The position numbers and the translations under genes are program-made. A DNA stretch of 17,562 nt. It comes from JBKPFU01 sp046728975 (GTDB lineage: Bacteria; Actinomycetota; Thermoleophilia; Gaiellales; Gaiellaceae). Positions 12,856 through 17,562 of this stretch are shown here, one piece after another. The notes beneath the pieces are model-generated. The model did no database searches and was not told the origin of the DNA. It was given only the letters and a program-made list of their open reading frames with translations. The stretch is taken from assembly GCA_046728975.1 (NCBI GenBank), contig JBKPFU010000200.1, forward strand, positions 1-17,562, written 5' to 3'. Each line of letters begins with the position of its first letter. Positions within the stretch are counted from its first letter, which is position 1.

Positions 12856-13742
12856 TGAGCACTGTGGAGCCGACGATCTCGCTCCGCCCGCAAGGAGGAC
12901 GTGCGCGGCGGAGGCGGATCGTCAATCGGTTGATGGAAGCGCTCGCCGTCGTCGCCGCGCTCGCGGCGGTCGCGGTGCTCGCGATCGTGATCATCTCCGT
13001 GGCCCGCCGCGGCGCGGGCGCGCTCAGCTGGGACTTCCTGACGAAGAGCCCGCCGCTCTTCGGAGAGCCCGGCGGAGGAATCGCGCCGGCGATCGTCGGG
13101 ACGATCCTGCTGGTACTGACCGCGATGGCGATGGCGCTTCCGACCGGGGTGCTGATGGCGATCTACATCACCGAGTTCGCGCCCCGCCGCGTCGCCGCGC
13201 TCGGAAGGCTCACGCTCGACATGCTCAACGGGCTGCCGTCGATCGTGCTCGGCATCTTCGTTTTCGCGCTCGTCGTGATCGCCCACGGCCAGAGCGTGCT
13301 TGCGGGCGGCTTCGCGCTCGCGATCATCATGCTCCCGCTGATCTCTCGCGCAACGCAGGAGGTCCTGCTGCTCGTGCCCTCGTCTCTCCGAGAGGCCGGG
13401 CTCGCCGTCGGGGCGAGCCGCTGGCGAACCGTGGTCGGCGTCGTCCTGCCCAGCGCGGTGGGCGGCATCCTCACGGGCACGACGCTCGCAGTCGCACGGG
13501 CCGCGGGCGAGACCGCGCCGCTTCTGTTCACGTGCTCGATCGCCGCCCAGACCGTGAGCTGGGACATCCACCAGGCCGTCCAGTCGATCCCGGTGACGAT
13601 CTTCGCGCTATCCGAGTCGCCCGATCCGGCCGACCACGAGCGCGCGTGGGCGGCCGCCTTGGTGCTGATCTCTTTTGTGCTCGTGACGAGCGTGGCGGCT
13701 CGTGTCCTGCTCTACCGCAGCCGCAGGAAATTGGAACGTTGA
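12855..13742 (+). CDS. pstA: Phosphate ABC transporter permease PstA
   Basis: Second channel subunit, 295 residues. After a basic cytoplasmic stretch (GGRARRRRIVNRL) comes the first span (about 30-50, AVVAALAAVAVLAIVIISV), then IAPAIVGTILLVLTAMAMAL, LDMLNGLPSIVLGIFVFALV, a coupling helix SLREAGLAVGASRWRTVVGV (EAA-like) and the PstA hallmark ARAAGETAPLLFT. The C-terminal part before the last span (WDIHQAVQSIPVTIFALSES) is typical of the family. The ATG at 12855 shares its A with the pstC stop, so translation is coupled. A longer frame upstream is only an extension through pstC in another frame. Confidence 0.94.
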   Translation: MSTVEPTISLRPQGGRARRRRIVNRLMEALAVVAALAAVAVLAIVIISVARRGAGALSWDFLTKSPPLFGEPGGGIAPAIVGTILLVLTAMAMALPTGVLMAIYITEFAPRRVAALGRLTLDMLNGLPSIVLGIFVFALVVIAHGQSVLAGGFALAIIMLPLISRATQEVLLLVPSSLREAGLAVGASRWRTVVGVVLPSAVGGILTGTTLAVARAAGETAPLLFTCSIAAQTVSWDIHQAVQSIPVTIFALSESPDPADHERAWAAALVLISFVLVTSVAARVLLYRSRRKLER

Positions 13743-13759
13743 ACGAGGAGGAACGGACA

Positions 13760-14611
13760 ATGGGGACGGTTACGATGATTGACGTGGCACAGCCGGTCGA
13801 GGCGGAGAGGCCTGCGCAGGACAAGCCCCTGTCCCAGCGCGAAGTGGTCTTCGACATCAACGACCTGACCGTGTCGTACGGCCGCGCGCGGGCGATCTCA
13901 GGTGTCAACTTCGAGATCTACCGCAATCTGGTCACCGCGATCATCGGCCCGTCGGGCTGCGGCAAGAGCACGTTCATCCGGTGTTTGAACAGGATGAATG
14001 ACCTCGTGCCGAGCGCTCGCATCGAGGGCCAGGTGCTGTATCACGGGCAGGACCTCTACGGCGACGGCGTCGATCCGGTCGAGGTGCGCCGCCGGATCGG
14101 AATGGTGTTCCAGAAGGCGAACCCGTTCCCGAAGTCGATCTACGACAATGTCGCCTGGGGCCTTCGCGTCCTCGGGATGAAGGACGACCTCGGCGGACGG
14201 GTCGAGCGCGCGCTGACGGCGGCGGCGCTCTGGGACGAGGTCAAGGACCGCCTCAAACGAAGCGCGCTTTCGCTCTCCGGCGGCCAGCAGCAGCGCCTCT
14301 GCATCGCCCGCGCGATCGCGGTCGAGCCGGAGGTGGTGCTCCTCGACGAGCCCGCGTCGGCCCTCGATCCGATCGCGACCTCCAGCATCGAGGACCTCAT
14401 GCACGAGCTGAAGCGTGACTACACGCTCGTGATCGTCACGCACAACATGCAGCAGGCGGCGCGGGTCGCCGACCTGACCGCGTTCTTCAGCCTCGATGTC
14501 AGCGACGGCGACCGAACGGGCGTGCTCGTCGAGTACGACGAGACGGACAAGATCTTCACTCAGCCCTCCGATTCGCGAACCGAGGGCTACGTGACCGGTC
14601 GGTTCGGATGA
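13760..14611 (+). CDS. pstB: Phosphate ABC transporter ATPase PstB
   Basis: Cytoplasmic ATPase that powers PstCA. 283 residues with Walker A GPSGCGKST (63-71), Q loop VFQKANPFPKS (Q118; the NPFP stretch is typical of PstB), ABC signature LSGGQQQRLCIARA (172-), Walker B VVLLDEP (192-198) with the D loop SALDP, and the switch histidine VTHNM (H228). All are intact. Start ATG at 13760 with an excellent Shine-Dalgarno GAGGAGG (13745-13751), 8 nt upstream; this is the first gene of the operon with a clear ribosome binding site. About 28 residues precede the ABC core (VVFDINDLTVSYG). The stop overlaps the phoU start (ATGA). Confidence 0.95.
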   Translation: MGTVTMIDVAQPVEAERPAQDKPLSQREVVFDINDLTVSYGRARAISGVNFEIYRNLVTAIIGPSGCGKSTFIRCLNRMNDLVPSARIEGQVLYHGQDLYGDGVDPVEVRRRIGMVFQKANPFPKSIYDNVAWGLRVLGMKDDLGGRVERALTAAALWDEVKDRLKRSALSLSGGQQQRLCIARAIAVEPEVVLLDEPASALDPIATSSIEDLMHELKRDYTLVIVTHNMQQAARVADLTAFFSLDVSDGDRTGVLVEYDETDKIFTQPSDSRTEGYVTGRFG

Positions 14612-15282
14612 AGCAGGTACGGGTCACCTTCCAGGAGGAGCTCGAGCAGGTCGAGGCGGCGCTCCAAGAGGAGGGCGAGTACGTCCTCCGCGGGTTGCGC
14701 GGGGCGCTGAACGCGCTCACCCAGGCGGACCCAGAGCTCGCAGACGAGGTGATCGCCTTCGACGACGAGGTCGACGAGCGGTATGTCTCGATTCAGGAGG
14801 GAATCCAATCGCTGCTCGCCCGGCAGACGCCTGTCGCGGTCGACCTTCGGCTCGTGCTCGCGGTGCTGCACGCGAATCTGCATCTCGAGCGGATGGCCGA
14901 CTACTGCGTGACGATCGCCAAGCTGACGAAGCTCGTCGCGGACGCCGAGCCCGAGCCGACGCTCGTCGAGGGTTTTGAGGAGATGGGCGAGCGCGCCGAG
15001 GAGATGATTCGCGTGGCGCTCGATTCGTTTGCGAGGCGGGATCTCGGTGGAGCGTCGTCGCTGGTCGACCTCGACGAGCTGATCGACCGGACGAACCGGC
15101 GGGTGGTCGACCACGTGCTCCAGCTGGGCGGGGACGAGACGCAGAGGGAGTGGGGCCTGCGCATGATCATCGTCTCCCGCTGCCTCGAGCGAATCGGTGA
15201 CCACGCGGTCGACATCGGCGAGCAGACGGCCTATCTCGTCACCGGCGAATTCCGTGAGTTCACGGACGCGTCCCATACCTGA
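14608..15282 (+). CDS. phoU: Phosphate signalling protein PhoU
   Basis: 224 residues, all-helical, in two PhoU repeats (about 5-105 and 115-215). Metal-cluster type motifs appear once per repeat: LERMADYCVTIAK near 94 and LERIGDHAVDIGEQ near 196, with FDDEVDERY near 51 and VDLDELIDRTNRR near 150 as partners. PhoU conveys the state of PstSCAB to the histidine kinase and keeps the regulon off when phosphate is plentiful. As the kinase here has no membrane span, PhoU is the natural link to the transporter; that is inference. ATG at 14608 overlaps the pstB stop by 4 nt. A strong terminator follows at 15354-15378. Confidence 0.93.
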   Translation: MKQVRVTFQEELEQVEAALQEEGEYVLRGLRGALNALTQADPELADEVIAFDDEVDERYVSIQEGIQSLLARQTPVAVDLRLVLAVLHANLHLERMADYCVTIAKLTKLVADAEPEPTLVEGFEEMGERAEEMIRVALDSFARRDLGGASSLVDLDELIDRTNRRVVDHVLQLGGDETQREWGLRMIIVSRCLERIGDHAVDIGEQTAYLVTGEFREFTDASHT

Positions 15283-15353
15283 CGAGCGGTCGTTGATGCC
15301 GCGGAGGGGGGTCGTGGGGGAACCGGGGTCCCCCCCAACGTTAATAGGGGAGG

Positions 15354-15378
15354 GGAGGGCCGGCATGGCCGGCCCTCC
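15354..15378 (+). terminator. Terminator of the pstCAB-phoU operon
   Basis: Perfect 11-bp stem GGAGGGCCGGC / GCCGGCCCTCC with loop ATG, 72 nt after the phoU stop, followed by a T-containing stretch (CTTGTTGTGT). A weaker hairpin, GGGGGA / TCCCCC, stands before it at 15316-15334. Confidence 0.65.
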
Positions 15379-15382
15379 GACC

Positions 15383-15484
15383 TTGTTGTGTCCGCCCGTG
15401 GACTGAGATGAGAGAGAGGAACGTAGGTCCGTCCGGGCGTGTACCGACTACGACGGGCGGCCTCGGGGGCGGTTAGCCCTCTTT
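15383..15484 (+). ncRNA. Possible small structured RNA in the phoU-amidohydrolase gap
   Basis: No convincing reading frame here. TTGTTG (15383-15388) and AGATGA (15406-15411) are 17 nt apart and could be a weak promoter. Downstream, GTCCGTC pairs with GACGGGC (15427-15433 with 15452-15458), and GGGGGC with GCCCTC around loop GGTTA (15465-15481), ended by TTT. The last hairpin looks like a terminator. It might also be a degraded repeat or the 3' region of the converging amidohydrolase transcript. Speculative. Confidence 0.25.
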
Positions 15485-15500
15485 ACGAACCTTTTTCAGT

Positions 15501-17039
15501 TCACCACGGCGGTGGGTTGTACACCCAGCGGCCGCCGAGCATCGTGGCCACGACCCGCACGTCGCGCAACTCCTCCGGCGGCACCTCGAAGGGGTCGCGG
15601 TCGAGCACGACGAGGTCGGCAAGGTAGCCGGGAACGAGCTTGCCGCGGCTGCGCTCGTCGCGCGCCAGCCACGCGGGGCCAGCGGTCGTCGCGAGCACCG
15701 CCTCCTCGACCGTCAGCGCCTGCTCGCCGTGCCAGGGAGCGCGGTCGTCGAGCGTGCGCAGGACGCCGGCAACGATCCCCGCGAGCGGGTCGAGCTCCTC
15801 GATCGGCGCGTCGGAGCCGTTCGCGAGCAGGGTCCCCGCGTCCCAGAGCGACCGGTATGCGTAGGCGTTCTGCGTCTTCTCACGCCATAAGCGATCGGCG
15901 AGGTCGCGGTCCGACGGGGCATGACTGAACTGCACCGACGCGGCCACGCCGATGCGGGCGAACCGCGTCACGTCATCAGGCGAGAGGAGCTGGGCGTGCT
16001 CGATCCGCTGCCGGAGGCCGAGCGGGAGCCACTCGTTGCGCGTCGCCTCGAAGGCGTCGAGCGCATCGCGGTTGGCGCGGTCGCCGATCGCGTGCACGGC
16101 AATCGGGAAGCCGGCGCGAGCCCCGCGCCGGATGATCTCCTCGAAGTCGTCCCGGCTCGTGATCTCGACGCCGCCGCCGTCCAGCATCCGCGCCGTCTGC
16201 GAGCCGAGCGTGCCGTCCATGAAGACCTTGAGATACCCCAGCCTCAGCAAGTCGTTGCCGAAGCACCCCCGCACATCGACCGATGCCAGCTCGTCCACTC
16301 TTTCCGCCGGCAGCGACTGCCAGACGCGGAGGGTGAGCGACTCCTCGGCTCCGAGCCGCTGCCAGAAGCGCAGCGCGCCGAGCCAGCCGTCTTTGTCGTG
16401 GACGGCAGTGACGCCGCGGGAGTTGGCGAGCTTCATCCCTGCACGCATTGCGTGGACGTATTCCTCGTCGGAGATCTCGATGTGCGTGTCGCGGAAGTGC
16501 CAGCAGGACTGCTCGCGCAGGACGCCCGTCGGTTCGCCCCGCTCGTCCAGCTCGACGACTCCTCCCGGAACCTCCAGGTCGCCGTCTGCGCGCGCGAGGG
16601 CCGCCGAGTTGAGCCAGAGCGAGTGTGAATCGCGCGCCATCAGCGCGACCGGCGTCTCGCCGGAGATCTCGTCGAGCGCTTGCTTTGTCGGCTCGACCTC
16701 CGGCGACCAGTCGCCGCTCCGCCAGCCGCGTCCCCGCAGCCACCGCCCCTTCGCGACGCGGGGCAGCGCGTCCTTGACAAGCGCGAGGGCTTCGTCGAGC
16801 GAGCGCGTGCCTTCGAGCCGCACCTCGTGACTCGCAACGGCCCACGTCGGAAAATGCACGTGCGCGTCGTTGAAGCCGGGGAGGACGCAGCGACCGCCGA
16901 GGTCGATTCGCTCCGGCGTCGCGAGCGCGGTCTCGTGCGTTCCGATCCCTCCCGCGATTCGGTCCCCCGCGATGGCGAGCGAGCTCGCTCTCGGAAGGGA
17001 CGGCTCCATCGTCCGCACCACCCCGTTCTCGAGGATCAC
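15501..17039 (-). CDS. YtcJ-like amidohydrolase (amidohydrolase_3 family)
   Basis: TIM-barrel metal-dependent hydrolase, 512 residues, cytosolic. Small N-terminal beta domain (LENGVVRTMEPSLPRASSLA), then the first metal motif GFNDAHVHF (H60, H62), a lysine in LKVFMDGTLGSQTARML, then AVHAIGDRANRDALDAF and RIEHAQLLSPDD with the further metal histidines, and NGSDAPIEELDPLAG with the catalytic aspartate. The C-terminal beta segment GKLVPGYLADLVVLDRDPF closes the fold. The family cleaves C-N bonds of varied amides (formamides, hydantoin-like and other compounds), so the substrate cannot be named. I take GTG at 17039: TACATT (17052-17047) sits 7 nt upstream as a leaderless -10 box. An ATG at 17081 would overlap the divergent gene. 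Confidence 0.9.
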   Translation of the reverse strand: MILENGVVRTMEPSLPRASSLAIAGDRIAGGIGTHETALATPERIDLGGRCVLPGFNDAHVHFPTWAVASHEVRLEGTRSLDEALALVKDALPRVAKGRWLRGRGWRSGDWSPEVEPTKQALDEISGETPVALMARDSHSLWLNSAALARADGDLEVPGGVVELDERGEPTGVLREQSCWHFRDTHIEISDEEYVHAMRAGMKLANSRGVTAVHDKDGWLGALRFWQRLGAEESLTLRVWQSLPAERVDELASVDVRGCFGNDLLRLGYLKVFMDGTLGSQTARMLDGGGVEITSRDDFEEIIRRGARAGFPIAVHAIGDRANRDALDAFEATRNEWLPLGLRQRIEHAQLLSPDDVTRFARIGVAASVQFSHAPSDRDLADRLWREKTQNAYAYRSLWDAGTLLANGSDAPIEELDPLAGIVAGVLRTLDDRAPWHGEQALTVEEAVLATTAGPAWLARDERSRGKLVPGYLADLVVLDRDPFEVPPEELRDVRVVATMLGGRWVYNPPPW

Positions 17040-17055
17040 GGGCAAGAATGTAGCC
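17040..17055. promoter_or_regulatory. Overlapping divergent promoter of amidohydrolase and VOC genes
   Basis: Only 16 bp lie between the two likely GTG starts. On minus TACATT (17052-17047) is 7 nt before GTG 17039; on plus AAGAAT (17044-17049) is 6 nt before GTG 17056. The two -10 boxes overlap by three bases, so RNA polymerase could hardly fire in both directions at once. Depends on the start choices, which are themselves inferred. Confidence 0.4.
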
Positions 17056-17427
17056 GTGCGTTCCGCCTTCATAGACCACATTACGGTTCGCGTGCGGAAC
17101 CTCGACGCGAGCAGGCGCTTCTACGAAGCAGCTGTCGGTGCGTTTGGAGGGCGCGCGATGGAGCTGGACACGGGCGAGATCTCCTTCGGGCCCGAAGGCA
17201 GCGAGGACCTCGCGATCGCGCCTGGTGAGCCCTCCGAGCCGATCCACATCGCGTTTGCGGCGCCCGACCTCGCGACGGTCGACCGGTTCTACGACGCGGC
17301 GCTGGCCGCAGGCGGCCGCGACAACGGCGGGCCGGGCCTACGCCCCCAGTACCACGCCGGTTACTACGCCGCGTATGTGCTCGACCCCGACGGCAACAAC
17401 GTCGAAGCCGTCTTCCACGGCCGCTGA
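17056..17427 (+). CDS. VOC-fold (glyoxalase/bleomycin resistance-like) protein
   Basis: 123 residues forming one vicinal-oxygen-chelate domain made of two beta-alpha-beta-beta-beta units. The first begins FIDHITVRVRNLDASRRFYE (H8 as candidate metal ligand), the second EPIHIAFAAPDLATVDRFYD (H64), followed by RPQYHAGYYAAYVLDPDGNN with the family end NNVEAVFHG (E117). Members include glyoxalase I, extradiol dioxygenases, antibiotic-binding and many unassigned proteins; the closest look is the YCAT/glyoxalase-like lactoylglutathione lyase group, with unknown substrate. The GTG start at 17056 comes just before the conserved strand and fits a leaderless transcript; longer frames run antisense to the amidohydrolase. 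It ends 10 bp before a convergent gene. Confidence 0.82.
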   Translation: MRSAFIDHITVRVRNLDASRRFYEAAVGAFGGRAMELDTGEISFGPEGSEDLAIAPGEPSEPIHIAFAAPDLATVDRFYDAALAAGGRDNGGPGLRPQYHAGYYAAYVLDPDGNNVEAVFHGR

Positions 17428-17437
17428 CGGTGGATCG

Positions 17438-17562
17438 TCAGCGCGGGCAGGAGCCCGACACGATCTCGGCGGCGGGGCCTTGCTTGTGGTACGTGGCGCC
17501 GCCGACGGTGCTCTCGATGCAGTACGAGCCGCGAGTTGCCGAGATGACTCGTACGTGTGCGA
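17438..17562 (-). CDS. C-terminal end of an unidentified protein, cut by window edge
   Basis: An open frame of 41 codons enters from the right edge and ends TGA at 17440-17438, reading in part VRVISATRGSYCIESTVGG and then TYHKQGPAAEIVSGSCPR. Codon use has the G/C third-position bias of the neighbours. Two cysteines (in SYCIE and SGSCPR) could form a disulfide, and the pattern of C...G-TYHK-G...C at the very end recalls the C-terminal region of secreted pilin-like or pseudopilin proteins; this is only a resemblance. The start and any signal sequence are outside the window. Convergent with the VOC gene with a 10-bp gap. Confidence 0.5.
   Translation of the reverse strand, partial: AHVRVISATRGSYCIESTVGGATYHKQGPAAEIVSGSCPR

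Noticed and set aside
15436..15460. Fragment of 16S rRNA 3' region, because of GACGGGCGG
   Set aside because: Only nine bases match the universal segment and the flanks do not continue the rRNA sequence.
1..17562. CRISPR array, transposon, prophage or genomic island
   Set aside because: No regularly spaced repeats beyond the 11-bp binding arrays, no transposase, integrase or phage protein, and composition and codon use look even along the window.

Overview
The window is GC-rich chromosomal DNA, almost fully coding, with strong G/C third-position bias, many GTG starts and apparently many leaderless genes. Together with an actinobacterial style of CysM/CysO/MoeZ genes, 11-bp PHO-box repeats and a SigA whose region 4.2 runs RIRQIENQCLKKLRALADSQ, this suggests a deep-branching actinobacterium, probably class Thermoleophilia (Gaiellales/Solirubrobacterales type). 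That placement is inference; there is no rRNA or tRNA here. I see no integrase, transposase, phage gene or CRISPR array.

Layout. (1) 1-2116, minus strand: a sulfur-carrier cysteine operon, moeZ-like (rhodanese + ThiF/MoeB E1) then a CysO/MoaD-like carrier then a CysM-like synthase cut by the left edge. A structured two-hairpin repeat occurs twice here, once between moeZ and cysO and once in frame inside moeZ. (2) 2139-3116, plus: a membrane-anchored TPR protein, divergent from moeZ over a 22-bp shared promoter. (3) 3249-4334, plus: the primary sigma factor with region 1.1, followed by a clean terminator and a 200-bp gap with a possible short transcript. (4) 4531-7320: M20 dipeptidase and DUF202 membrane protein (overlapping, plus), an HxlR regulator (minus) and a CpsB/YwqE-type PHP phosphatase (plus) divergent from it. 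(5) 7321-15282: a phosphate-sensing and uptake locus. On minus lie two tandem PhoB/PhoP-type response regulators, the second coupled to a calcineurin-like phosphoesterase. On plus lies a soluble PhoR-like histidine kinase, then pstS (minus), divergent from pstC-pstA-pstB-phoU (plus). Two arrays of 11-bp direct repeats (GGTnAn on plus, TnACC on minus) sit at the regulator/kinase and pstS/pstC divergent promoters and look like PHO boxes. (6) 15283-15500: a terminator and a structured, apparently non-coding stretch. (7) 15501-17562: a YtcJ-like amidohydrolase (minus), a VOC-fold protein (plus) divergent over only 16 bp, and the C-terminal end of an unidentified cysteine-containing protein (minus).

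How it works together. The Pho block is a complete regulatory loop: PstSCAB imports phosphate, PhoU links transporter state to the kinase, the kinase drives one or both regulators, and the regulators probably bind the two repeat arrays to control their own gene and pstS/pstC. The sulfur block fits the mycobacterial-type CysO route, in which MoeZ makes a carrier thiocarboxylate and CysM uses it on phosphoserine. The protease Mec that would free cysteine is not visible and could lie past the left edge. The best candidates for something new are the covarying two-hairpin repeat that is translated inside moeZ, the reversed domain order of that enzyme, the carrier ending in GGA instead of GG, the duplicated regulators on one kinase, and divergent gene pairs packed head to head on shared -10 elements.
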